The position numbers and the translations under genes are program-made. Below are positions 15,381-23,694 of a stretch of 64,000 bases of DNA, piece by piece. Within the stretch, counting starts at the first letter, position 1. Each line of letters begins with the position of its first letter. This DNA comes from Pseudomonadales bacterium (GTDB taxonomy: Bacteria; Pseudomonadota; Gammaproteobacteria; Pseudomonadales; Pseudohongiellaceae). Below the pieces are notes generated by a model. It ran no database searches and was not told where the DNA came from. It worked only from the letters and a program-made list of their open reading frames with translations. The stretch spans positions 1 to 64,000 of the forward strand of contig JAJEGU010000035.1 of the NCBI GenBank assembly GCA_022819645.1. Reading direction: 5' to 3'.

Positions 15381-17618
15381 ATGCAGGCATCCGAACCACT
15401 TGTCAAACACCTGCTATTGATCGGTGGCGGGCACAGTCATCTGGCGGTGTTGCGCGGTCTCGGCATGAAGCCCGTGCCGGGCCTGATGGTGACCCTGGTG
15501 AGCCGGGAGATTCTCGTGCCCTATTCCGGCGCCCTGCCCGCATATATCGCCGGTCGCTATCAGGCCGGGGACATGTACCTCGACCTGCGGCCCCTGGCCC
15601 GCTTTGCCGGCGCGCGCCTGATCGAAGCCGGGGTCGAGTCCATCGACCTGGAAGCCCGCAGTATCGCCCTTCCCCCGCGACCGGAACTCGGCTTCGACCT
15701 GCTTTCGCTCAATATCGGCTCCATTCCGGATACCAGCGGCTTGCCGGGGGCATTCGAGCACACCGTCGGGGTAAAACCCATTGACGGGTTTCTCAAGGCC
15801 TGGGAAGCGATCCGGCGGGAAGCGGTGGAAGCCATGCGGCATGGCCAGGGCTATCGGCTCGCCATCGTGGGCGGCGGCCCCGCCAGCGTGGAACTCGCCT
15901 GCGCCGCCCGGGCGCGCATCCTCAAGGACAGCGGAGATACCGGCGCCACCCTGGAAATCCGCATCATCTCCGCAGCCGATGAAATCCTGCCCTCCCATAA
16001 CCGCAAGATGCGCGAGGCGGTGCGTGAGGAGTTGCAACAAAAAAACATCGCCACACACACCGGGCATCCGGTTTCCGGCTTTACCGCCAATACCGTGCTC
16101 AGCGACGCCGGCGACCCCATCGAAGCCGACAGCATCGTCGTGGCAACCGGTGCCAGCCTGCCGGACTGGCCCACCAAGGCAGGGCTCGCCACCAGCGAAG
16201 ACGGCTTTCTTGAAGTCAACCGCCATCTGCAATCCACCAGCCATGAATTCGTTTTTGTCGCCGGCGACGCCGCCACGGTTCGGGGGCGGGAGAGACCGAA
16301 GTCCGGCGTTTACGCCGTGCGCCAGGGCAAGCCGCTGGCGCGCAACCTGTTGCGTTACGCCACCGGTGGAAGACTATTGCGTTTCTCCCCCCAGCGCAGC
16401 GCCCTGGCCTTGCTTAATCTCGGCGACGGCAGAGCGCTGGCCTCCCGAGGCAGGCTGTTCCTGCGGGGGCGCCTGGTATGGCGGCTGAAGCACGCCATCG
16501 ATCAGCGCTTCCTGCGCAAGTATCGCGATCTGCCGCAAATGAAACCGCGGCTTGGCATCCGGCGGGGCCTGATAGATCGACAACAGGAACGGGAGTTGCG
16601 CCGCCACGCCATGCGTTGCGGCGGCTGCGGCGCCAAGGTGGCCGGCAGCATCCTGCAGGAAGTGCTGGCCACGATTCCCGTCACCGCGGGCATTGTGGAA
16701 CAGGGCGTCGAGGACGCGGCCCTGGTGCCTACGCCGGCGGGCCAGGAGCTATGGCAAACCGTCGATCAACTCAAGGCTTTCATCGACGACCCCTGGCTGT
16801 TTGCCAGAATCGCCACCCTGCATTGCCTCAGCGATATTCACGCCATGGGCGCCCGGCCCGATTCGGCGCTGGCCATGGTGGGTATCCCATTCGCCAATCG
16901 CGCAATTACCCGGAGCCTGTTGCGTGAACTGATGCTCGGCTGCACCACCACGCTCACCGAAGAAGGCTGCCGCCTGCTCGGCGGCCATTCCTCGGAAACC
17001 CGTGAGTTGCAGTTCGGCCTCAGCGTCAACGGGCGGGTCAAGGCTGGCGAAGCGCTGGGCAAGCGGGGCATGGGCCAGGGCGATGCGTTGATCCTCAGCA
17101 AACCCCTGGGTGCCGGAACCCTGCTCGCCGCCGACATGCGCCACCAGGCCAGCCAGCAGTGGATGGATCAGGCCCTGGGAACCATGCTCGTCTCCAACCG
17201 CGAAGCCGGGCGCATATTCCGCGAACACGACGCCAGCGCCTGCACCGACATCACCGGGTTCGGGCTTGCCGGCCACCTGATGGAAATGATCGGCGGCGGG
17301 CCGGTGGAGTTGTATCCCGGCGATATCCCCCTGCTTGCCGGCGCCGAGGAATGTCTGGAGCGGAAAATCTTCAGTTCGTTGCACGCCGACAACCGGCTGA
17401 TTGAACGCAATATGGAAGGCCACCGTGAACTGCGGGAATCCGCCCGCTTCGAGGTGTTGTTCGATCCCCAGACCGCCGGTGGCCTGCTGGCCTCGGTGCC
17501 GGAGAAAAAGGCCAAATCCTGTCTCGCCGCACTGCGGGACTCGGGCCTCGAACAGGCTGCCATCATCGGCCTTGCGGGGGATGCGGCAGACGGGCCGGCG
17601 AGGATCGTGCTCGCCTGA
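15381..17618 (+). CDS. selD: selenide, water dikinase fused to an FAD/NAD(P)-binding oxidoreductase
   Basis: 745 residues. Residues 1 to ~400 are a pyridine nucleotide-disulfide oxidoreductase-like domain with GGGHSH at 15-20 for FAD and GGGPAS at 164-169. Residues ~411-745 are SelD, which makes selenophosphate from selenide and ATP for selenocysteine or 2-selenouridine tRNA. The catalytic pair Cys416 and Lys419 is in CGGCGAK; the metal/ATP residues appear in GVEDAALV and ITGFGLAGHL. The N-terminal fusion is known from many bacteria and may deliver selenium. No other selenium gene is in the window. The ATG at 15381 follows a ggagcggcc leader. Confidence 0.95.
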   Translation: MQASEPLVKHLLLIGGGHSHLAVLRGLGMKPVPGLMVTLVSREILVPYSGALPAYIAGRYQAGDMYLDLRPLARFAGARLIEAGVESIDLEARSIALPPRPELGFDLLSLNIGSIPDTSGLPGAFEHTVGVKPIDGFLKAWEAIRREAVEAMRHGQGYRLAIVGGGPASVELACAARARILKDSGDTGATLEIRIISAADEILPSHNRKMREAVREELQQKNIATHTGHPVSGFTANTVLSDAGDPIEADSIVVATGASLPDWPTKAGLATSEDGFLEVNRHLQSTSHEFVFVAGDAATVRGRERPKSGVYAVRQGKPLARNLLRYATGGRLLRFSPQRSALALLNLGDGRALASRGRLFLRGRLVWRLKHAIDQRFLRKYRDLPQMKPRLGIRRGLIDRQQERELRRHAMRCGGCGAKVAGSILQEVLATIPVTAGIVEQGVEDAALVPTPAGQELWQTVDQLKAFIDDPWLFARIATLHCLSDIHAMGARPDSALAMVGIPFANRAITRSLLRELMLGCTTTLTEEGCRLLGGHSSETRELQFGLSVNGRVKAGEALGKRGMGQGDALILSKPLGAGTLLAADMRHQASQQWMDQALGTMLVSNREAGRIFREHDASACTDITGFGLAGHLMEMIGGGPVELYPGDIPLLAGAEECLERKIFSSLHADNRLIERNMEGHRELRESARFEVLFDPQTAGGLLASVPEKKAKSCLAALRDSGLEQAAIIGLAGDAADGPARIVLA

Positions 17619-17626
17619 TTTCCGGC

Positions 17627-18673
17627 TTACTCGCCTGCCGGCGCCAGCGAATCCAGAAACTCCTCGCGGCGCTCTGGGCTCATCCCGCCCAGTTCCCGCA
17701 CCCGCTCGTAGAATTGCGGCAGATCATTGCCGCACTGGCGCAGCAGTTCCCGCAACTGGGGCGCGAGGTCGTTGTAGGAGCCCACGGTGGATAGCTGGGC
17801 ATTGTTGAGGGAACGGGAGAACCAGCCGTCATAGCCCCCATAGCCGCCCCAGTCCGCCTTCAGTTGCCGGTAGTCGGCGCGCATTCGTTCCTGCAAGGCG
17901 GCCTTCTCCCGGCGCATGGCGACCGCCGGCAGGTCGCGGCTGTACAGGGCCTCGAATCGCCGGCGAAACTCCATGACGAAGGAAACAAATTGCCTGCGCC
18001 GGGCGGCATCGGCCTGGGCGGCGGCAAGCAGGGCGGATTGCCCCCGGGTTTCCAGCCAGCGCGCCAGACCTTCCATCTCCACCACGGTGGCGAAACTTTC
18101 ATTGAGCGTGGTGTCACCCGGAATCCACGCGACCTGATGGGCGAGTTCGTGGAAAATCAGCGCCGCCAGTTGATGATCCGGGCGGCCGAGCACCGTGCTC
18201 AACAGCACATCATCGAACCAGCCCAGGGTGGAATAGGCGGCCACGCCTCCCACATGGGTATCCAGCCCGTCTGCCTGCAAGCCAGCGGCGTGATCCCGAG
18301 CGGCGGTTTCGTTGAAGTAGCCCCGGTAGGCGGCACAGCCGGCGATGGGATAACACCAGGTGACCGGCTCCAGGGAAAACTCCGGCGCCGCAAATACATT
18401 CCACACCGCGTAGTTCCGGTCGAGTTCCACGTAGTCGAGGAAATTGTCGCCGGCGGGCAGGCCGAGCTCGGCTTCGGCGAAGTCCCGGGCTTCGAGGACG
18501 ATTTGCAGCTTGGCCGCGAGTTCCGGGGCCAGCGCCGGGTCCCGGGTCTTCTCCCGCAAGTCCTGCCGGGAGCCGACAATGGCCAAATGCCCCTGGGCCG
18601 CCTGCCAGTACCAGGCTGCGGAATCACAGGCGGCGAGCGGTAGAGCCGCGAGAAGCAAGGCGATGGCTTTCAT
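17627..18673 (-). CDS. putative aminopeptidase lipoprotein
   Basis: 348 residues of the predicted-aminopeptidase family (Pfam Aminopep type). The N-terminus is a lipoprotein signal, MKAIALLLAALPLAAC, with the lipobox Cys at about residue 16. The zinc-protease motif HELAHQ appears near residue 180, followed by the downstream Glu in LNESFATVVE. It is probably an outer membrane or periplasmic peptidase; activity is not established for the family. It lies tail to tail with selD, 8 bp apart, and directly downstream of the glutamine cyclotransferase gene on its own strand. Confidence 0.88.
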   Translation of the reverse strand: MKAIALLLAALPLAACDSAAWYWQAAQGHLAIVGSRQDLREKTRDPALAPELAAKLQIVLEARDFAEAELGLPAGDNFLDYVELDRNYAVWNVFAAPEFSLEPVTWCYPIAGCAAYRGYFNETAARDHAAGLQADGLDTHVGGVAAYSTLGWFDDVLLSTVLGRPDHQLAALIFHELAHQVAWIPGDTTLNESFATVVEMEGLARWLETRGQSALLAAAQADAARRRQFVSFVMEFRRRFEALYSRDLPAVAMRREKAALQERMRADYRQLKADWGGYGGYDGWFSRSLNNAQLSTVGSYNDLAPQLRELLRQCGNDLPQFYERVRELGGMSPERREEFLDSLAPAGE

Positions 18674-18687
18674 GGCATGGGTGGCGG

Positions 18688-19452
18688 CTACTGCGCGCGC
18701 TCCACGAGTTCGATCTCGAACAGGTGCGCCCAGTGCTTGCCGGTGACAAAAAGCCGCTTTTGCCCGGCGTCCCAGGCGATGCCATTGAGCACCGCTTCGC
18801 TGCTGCCGAGTTCGGTGCGGTCGGAAAGCCCGGTGAGGTCGACGATGGCGTTGACGACACCGCTGTCCGGGTCGATGCGGGCGATGAAATCGGTCTGCCA
18901 GACATTGGCCCAGACCTCGCCATCGATGTATTCCAGCTCATTGAGCAGGGTGAGCGGCCGGCCGTTGACGGTGACCGTGACTTCCCGCACCGGCGTGAAA
19001 CCTTCCGGGTCGATGAATTGCAGGCTTGCCGAACCGTCACTGAGAATCAGCTGTTCTCCGTTCCAGGCCAGGCCCCAGCCTTCACGGGCATTGTAGTGGG
19101 TCGCCACCTGTTCCAGGCTCTCGCGGTCGTAGACAAAGACCATGTGGGCGCGCCAGGTGAGCTGGTAGATGCGATCACCGATCAATTCGATGCCTTCGCC
19201 GAAATAGCGGCTGGCAAGCGCCACATTCTGCAGTACTTCGCCGCTTTCCAGATCGATTCGGGAAAGCCGGGACAGACCGTTCTTGCCAGTGCCCTCCCAG
19301 AGTTCGCCGTCGCGGAAGATCAGCCCCTGGGTGAAAGCGGTGATTTCGTGGGGGTAGGTGTTGACCACCTCATAGCCATACAGCCGCGGCTGCTGGGCGG
19401 CAACCCGGGAAGCGGCGCTGAACAACAGCACGAGTAACAGCAGGCGGCTCAT
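18688..19452 (-). CDS. glutaminyl-peptide cyclotransferase
   Basis: 254 residues with a Sec signal peptide (MSRLLLLVLLFSAASRVAAQ) and a five-bladed propeller of the glutamine cyclotransferase family: HEITAFTQGLIFRDG, EGWGLAWNGEQLILSDGS, LNELEYIDGEVWANVWQT and NGIAWD. This family forms N-terminal pyroglutamate on exported peptides or proteins. The start just before the signal peptide is preferred over a longer frame. It is the first gene of a two-gene minus-strand unit with the aminopeptidase lipoprotein, and diverges from the HIT gene. Confidence 0.92.
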   Translation of the reverse strand: MSRLLLLVLLFSAASRVAAQQPRLYGYEVVNTYPHEITAFTQGLIFRDGELWEGTGKNGLSRLSRIDLESGEVLQNVALASRYFGEGIELIGDRIYQLTWRAHMVFVYDRESLEQVATHYNAREGWGLAWNGEQLILSDGSASLQFIDPEGFTPVREVTVTVNGRPLTLLNELEYIDGEVWANVWQTDFIARIDPDSGVVNAIVDLTGLSDRTELGSSEAVLNGIAWDAGQKRLFVTGKHWAHLFEIELVERAQ

Positions 19453-19523
19453 AACTGCCAAGCCTATCCCAAGCCGGAGGGATTTGTTAGTCTGCGATTT
19501 GGGCAAAGCCTCATTCCAGCAAA

Positions 19524-19871
19524 ATGACCCAGGATTGCATTTTCTGCAAGATCGTCGCCAGCGAGATTCCGGCCAACCAGGTCTATGCCGATGAACTCGT
19601 GATTGCCTTCCACGATATCGCCCCCCAGGCGCCGACCCACATCCTGGTCATCCCCCGCAAGCATATCAGCGACATGAATGAGGCTTCCCCACAGGACCAG
19701 ACCCTGCTCGGCCACATGATGCTGTGCGCCAGCCGGGTCGCCGCGGATGCCGGCCTTGCGGAAAGCGGTTATCGCCTGGTCCTCAATACCGGCCCGGACG
19801 CCAGGCAAAGCGTTTTCCATATCCATCTGCACATCCTCGGCGGCCACCCCCTTTCGGGCCGTATGGGGTGA
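19524..19871 (+). CDS. HIT-family nucleotide phosphohydrolase, HinT-like
   Basis: 115 residues, close to the length of E. coli HinT. CIFCKIVASEIPA at the N-terminus and the histidine triad HIHLH at residues 99-103 within QSVFHIHLHILGG are diagnostic. HinT hydrolyses aminoacyl-AMP and other purine nucleoside phosphoramidates in the cytoplasm. It stands alone between divergent and convergent neighbours. Confidence 0.95.
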   Translation: MTQDCIFCKIVASEIPANQVYADELVIAFHDIAPQAPTHILVIPRKHISDMNEASPQDQTLLGHMMLCASRVAADAGLAESGYRLVLNTGPDARQSVFHIHLHILGGHPLSGRMG

Positions 19872-19883
19872 GGCTCGATCCAA

Positions 19884-21026
19884 TCAGCCCCCGGCGAGTT
19901 CCGCAAGCGACTCCCGGTTCGCCTTGCAGACACCATGCTCGGTAATAATGCCGCTGACCAACCGGGCAGGGGTGATATCGAAGGCGAAATTGCGGATGGG
20001 GCTGGATTCGGGATACTGGCGGACCTCAGCCTCCTCGCCCTCAGCGACGATGCCGCTGGCCATGCTTACTTCCCCGGCGCCGCGCTCTTCGATGGGGATG
20101 GGCGACTCCATGGATGGCCAATCGAAATCAATGGTGGAAACCGGCAGGGCGGCATAGAAAGGCACCTGGTTGTCACTTGCCGCCAAGGCTAGCGGATAGG
20201 TGCCGATCTTGTTGCAGACATCCCCCGCGGCGCTCACCCGGTCGCTGCCGGTGATGCAGACATCCACCATTCCCCTGGACAGGACGTGACCCGCGGCGCT
20301 GTCCACAATCAGGCTGTGCTCGATGCCGGCCTGGCGCAATTCCCAGCAGGTAAGCGCCGCGCCCTGGTTGCGCGGCCGGGTTTCATCGACCCAGACATGC
20401 AGCGGTATGCCTTTTGCCGCCGCCTTGAAAATCACCGCCAGCGCGGTGCCCCAGTCCACCGTGGCCAGGGCGCCGGCATTGCAATGGGTCAGCACCTGCA
20501 ATGGGTGTCCTGGGCTTTCTGTCGATGGGTGTCCCCGGCCGGATGGGTGTCCTTCGTTGACTGATGGATGTCCCTTGTTGGTTTTGGCGCGCCAGAGCCT
20601 TTCCAGCAACAGGCTGCCGTGCTCGCCGATGGCTTCGCAGCAGGCGCTGTCGGTGTCCGCAAGTTCGATTGCGAATTGCAATGCCCGGGCGGCAATCGAA
20701 TCAGGAGGCTCCCGGGCAAGCGCCCGCGCGGTGCGGTCCAGCGCCCAGCGCAGATTGACCGCCGTGGGACGGGTGGCCTGCAATTGCGACACGGCTTCCC
20801 TGAGCCCCGCCGGATTCTCCCGCAAGGCGAGATACACGCCAAAGGCCGCGGTGATACCAATCAGCGGCGCGCCGCGAACCCGCATGGCGCGGATGGCCTC
20901 ACAGGCTTCGGTCAGGGTCGCCAGGGTGCGGATCTCGAAATGATGGGGCAATCGGGTCTGGTCAATAATGCGGACCTGATCGGACGCCGGCTCGTACCAG
21001 ATGCTGCGATACTCCCGGCCTTCCAC
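19884..21026 (-). CDS. mtnA: S-methyl-5-thioribose-1-phosphate isomerase with a repeat insert
   Basis: 380 residues; converts methylthioribose-1-phosphate to methylthioribulose-1-phosphate in methionine salvage. Family motifs include VRGAPLIGITAAFG, THCNAGALAT with catalytic Cys182, and TGSDRV with the catalytic Asp near 264. About 30 residues (148-175) are extra compared with usual family members: four GHP units in RAKTNK..GHPS..GHPS..GHPS..GHP, encoded by repeated gatgggtgtcc DNA, lie just before the catalytic Cys segment. The start is GTG and overlaps the stop of the aldolase-SDR gene by one base, so the two are translationally coupled. Confidence 0.93.
   Translation of the reverse strand: MEGREYRSIWYEPASDQVRIIDQTRLPHHFEIRTLATLTEACEAIRAMRVRGAPLIGITAAFGVYLALRENPAGLREAVSQLQATRPTAVNLRWALDRTARALAREPPDSIAARALQFAIELADTDSACCEAIGEHGSLLLERLWRAKTNKGHPSVNEGHPSGRGHPSTESPGHPLQVLTHCNAGALATVDWGTALAVIFKAAAKGIPLHVWVDETRPRNQGAALTCWELRQAGIEHSLIVDSAAGHVLSRGMVDVCITGSDRVSAAGDVCNKIGTYPLALAASDNQVPFYAALPVSTIDFDWPSMESPIPIEERGAGEVSMASGIVAEGEEAEVRQYPESSPIRNFAFDITPARLVSGIITEHGVCKANRESLAELAGG
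20502..20585 (-). repeat. gatgggtgtcc short tandem-like repeats inside mtnA
   Basis: The unit atgggtgtcc (reverse ggacacccat) occurs three times, with a fourth variant atggatgtcc, at irregular 17-23 bp spacing. It stays in frame and encodes four GHP tripeptides. The same decamer occurs alone around 10210 and 34240. It looks like a mobile or expanding short repeat that entered a tolerant surface loop. Confidence 0.65.
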
Positions 21027-23017
21027 TAAATTACTCTCTCATTACCGCCGTCCACCGGAAGCTGGGCGCCGGTGGTGCGGCTGAAGGCGGTTCCGGCAAG
21101 GGCGGCGATGGCAGTGGCCACATGACTGCTGGTCACTTCCACGCCAAGCAGGTTGGCGGAGCGGTACTCGCTGACTTCCAGTTCATGGTGGCGGGCCCGC
21201 TCCCGCAGCACTTCCTCGGTCCAGATACCGGTATCGAAGACCGCATCGGGATGCACCAGATTGACCCGGATGCCCCTGGCCGCCGCCTCCAGGGCGGCAA
21301 CCCGGGCCATTTGCGTCAGGCCGGCCTTGGCCGCGGAGTACGCCGCCGCGCCCGGCCCCGGAGCGGCCACGTTTTTTGACGCCACAAAGACCACGGCAGG
21401 GTCAAAACCCGTCTCCAGCAGGGGCAGGCAGGCCCGCAGCACTTTCATGTGGGAACTGAGGTTGAGGTCCAGCGATTGTTCCCAGCGCGCATCCGGCATT
21501 TCTCCCAGGGTTGCGCTCGCGAAGAAATTGCCGGCATTGCTCACCAGAATGTCGAGCCCGCCGAAATGCAGCACGCCCCGGGCCAGCGCCGCGCCAACCG
21601 CATCCGCGTCGGTCACGTCACAGCGCAGGGCCAGTACCTCGCGACTGTTCCAGGGTTCCCGCCAGGCTTCGCCTTCCGCTATGTCCAGGGCGATCACCAC
21701 CGCGCCCCGGCGTCGCAGTTCCTCCACCGTGGCGCGGCCAATGCCCGAAGCCGCTCCGGTGACCAAAGCGACCTTGCCCCGCATTTCCGGCGCGCTGCCG
21801 GCGACGGCGAGCTTGGCTTGTTCGAGTTCCCAGTATTCCACTTCGAACAGCTTGTCCCGGGGCAGGGTGCGCCAGCCGCCCATGGCTTCGGCAAGCCGGA
21901 TGGCCCGGACCGTGTGGCGGGTGATGTCTGTGACGATTTCCAGCCGCTTGCTGCCGGGGGCCAGAAACACTACGCCTTTCTCGCGCCATACGCCGTAGCG
22001 CGGGGCGGAATCGAGGCATTGGTGATGGTCTTGGGCATGGTCGCCAAAATAAGCCTGGTATTCCCTGGCGAAAGCGCGCAGCCCCGGCAGGGGATCCGCA
22101 TCGAAAACGGCGCCGAATGGTTTGGCGTGGATAGTATGGTCCGGTGTCAATGGGCCGCGCCGGATCAACTCGCCGCAGTCCTCCAGCGCGGCGAACGCAA
22201 GGGCCTCGGGGCTGCGGTCAAGCCGGGCAAGCATGGGGGCGCCGGACAGTTCGCCCGCCGCCTTGCGCAATCCGGCCAGCGCGATGGCTGACCCGGCGTC
22301 CGGCGAAGCTGGCGCCGCAATCGCCGGCTGGAACACTTTCGCCCCGGCCCGGCGCCCGAGTTCGCCTTCGGCGCGGTCCACGAGTTCCACCATGGACTCA
22401 TAGCTGCCCCGGGCTCCCTCGTGAAAACTGAACACGCCGTGTTGCAGCAAAACGATGCCTCGCAGGGCATTCCAGTCCACGTCCCGGGTGGCGGCGGCGA
22501 TCTGCCGCGCCAGAATGAAGCCGGGCATGATATAGGGCAGCACCAGCACCTCGTCGTCGTACAATTCGCGCAGGATGCGCTCTCCGTCTGGTGAATTGCT
22601 GAGCGTGACCACGGCATCGGCGTGGGTGTGGTCCACATGGCGAAAGGGAATCAGGGCGTGCAGAATCGCTTCCACCGAGGGGTTCGGCGCTGCCGGCTCG
22701 AGGGTCGCGAGCCTGAGCTGGCGCATCATCTCGCTGTCGCCGAGATGCTCCAGCGTGGCAAGACGCAGGAGATATTCGAGATCGACGGGCGCAAATCCCG
22801 CCGGGCCGATGCTTTTCAGATCCTGGCCGGAACCCTTGACGAACAGCACCTTGCGCGGTTCGCCGAACAGGTCGCCGAGTTCTCCCTTGAGGGAGGTATT
22901 GCCGCCGCCATGGAGCACGAGGGCGGGGTCCTGGCCGAGCAGGCGGGAAGAATAGGCGCGCAATTCGAGATCGGTGGCGCAGGCGCGGGCTTCAGTATCG
23001 TTCCAGCGGCTTCGCAT
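21026..23017 (-). CDS. class II aldolase fused to short-chain dehydrogenase
   Basis: 663 residues. Residues 1 to ~400 are a class II (fuculose/rhamnulose-phosphate type) aldolase: GGGNTS at 37-42 and FVKGSG bind phosphate, DHTHAD supplies zinc ligands, and LLQHGVFSF a third His. Residues ~410-663 are an SDR: LVTGAASGIGRA for NAD(P), VSNAGN, and the catalytic YSAAK. Such fusions are usually called rhamnulose-1-phosphate aldolase/lactaldehyde dehydrogenase. Here the gene overlaps mtnA, and no rhamnose genes are seen, so cleavage of methylthioribulose-1-phosphate plus conversion of the released aldehyde is a competing proposal. Cytoplasmic. Confidence 0.9.
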   Translation of the reverse strand: MRSRWNDTEARACATDLELRAYSSRLLGQDPALVLHGGGNTSLKGELGDLFGEPRKVLFVKGSGQDLKSIGPAGFAPVDLEYLLRLATLEHLGDSEMMRQLRLATLEPAAPNPSVEAILHALIPFRHVDHTHADAVVTLSNSPDGERILRELYDDEVLVLPYIMPGFILARQIAAATRDVDWNALRGIVLLQHGVFSFHEGARGSYESMVELVDRAEGELGRRAGAKVFQPAIAAPASPDAGSAIALAGLRKAAGELSGAPMLARLDRSPEALAFAALEDCGELIRRGPLTPDHTIHAKPFGAVFDADPLPGLRAFAREYQAYFGDHAQDHHQCLDSAPRYGVWREKGVVFLAPGSKRLEIVTDITRHTVRAIRLAEAMGGWRTLPRDKLFEVEYWELEQAKLAVAGSAPEMRGKVALVTGAASGIGRATVEELRRRGAVVIALDIAEGEAWREPWNSREVLALRCDVTDADAVGAALARGVLHFGGLDILVSNAGNFFASATLGEMPDARWEQSLDLNLSSHMKVLRACLPLLETGFDPAVVFVASKNVAAPGPGAAAYSAAKAGLTQMARVAALEAAARGIRVNLVHPDAVFDTGIWTEEVLRERARHHELEVSEYRSANLLGVEVTSSHVATAIAALAGTAFSRTTGAQLPVDGGNERVI

Positions 23018-23080
23018 GCCGACTTCTTACCACTGCGAATTCAGGAATTTGCGAACGACAACGACCGCCGTTGCGGGAAG

Positions 23081-23108
23081 GCGGCGCAGGTTTTCGTGCC
23101 TGCGCCGC
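23081..23108 (-). terminator. GC-rich hairpin after exbD
   Basis: gcggcgcagg (23081-23090) and cctgcgccgc (23099-23108) form a perfect 10 bp stem with an 8 nt loop, 6 bp beyond the exbD stop. A clear T-tract is missing, so termination efficiency is uncertain. The stem shares the core gcgcagg with the ends of the dispersed repeat. Confidence 0.5.
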
Positions 23109-23114
23109 GGAAAC

Positions 23115-23537
23115 TCAGTTTGCGTCAACGATGGAAATATCGGCAATGCCGGCCTGCCGCGCCGCGTCCATGATCAACACGAGGGTGGAAACATCGGAAC
23201 TGGAATTCGGCTGGATGATAACCGTGGCGCTGGGATTCTCGGCGCGCAACTGGTCGATATTCGACCGGATCTGGGTCGCGATGATGGGCCGCGGATTCCG
23301 GTTGAGAATAATCTCGTTATTGGCGCCGATCTCGAACAGGACATTGCGGTCCTCGAGGTCTTGCTCGGGCGGCGGCTGATCGTTGTTGCTGTCGCTGCTT
23401 GCCGCGCTGATGGCGGTCTCGGACAGAAACGTCGCCGTCACGACGAAAAAGATCAACAGGATGAACACCACATCAAGCATGGGTGTGAGGTCGATCTTGG
23501 AGTCATCCGACTTGTGCTTGACGCCTACTTTTTTCAT
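23115..23537 (-). CDS. exbD: ExbD/TolR biopolymer transport protein
   Basis: 140 residues with the ExbD topology: a short cytoplasmic N-terminus, one transmembrane helix with the essential Asp in LTPMLDVVFILLIFF (about residues 18-35), then a periplasmic domain ending SIVDAN. It uses the proton gradient with ExbB to energise TonB or Tol-type systems. No exbB, tonB or second exbD copy lies beside it, which is unusual because these genes are normally in one operon. The periplasmic linker is Ser/Asn/Gln rich. The start is the second Met, giving MKKVGVK. Confidence 0.92.
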   Translation of the reverse strand: MKKVGVKHKSDDSKIDLTPMLDVVFILLIFFVVTATFLSETAISAASSDSNNDQPPPEQDLEDRNVLFEIGANNEIILNRNPRPIIATQIRSNIDQLRAENPSATVIIQPNSSSDVSTLVLIMDAARQAGIADISIVDAN

Positions 23538-23694
23538 TACGGTTTCCTGCCACGCCAACAATCAGCCGGAGTATAGCAGCCGGAAACTCTGATGCAACAC
23601 TCACGCTCACTGCCGATTTTCCATCGAAAGCTGGTGATGGTTGCCATCCGGCTGCAATTCTCGTATTTTTCAATTTTTACCTCAGGGGGGGATC

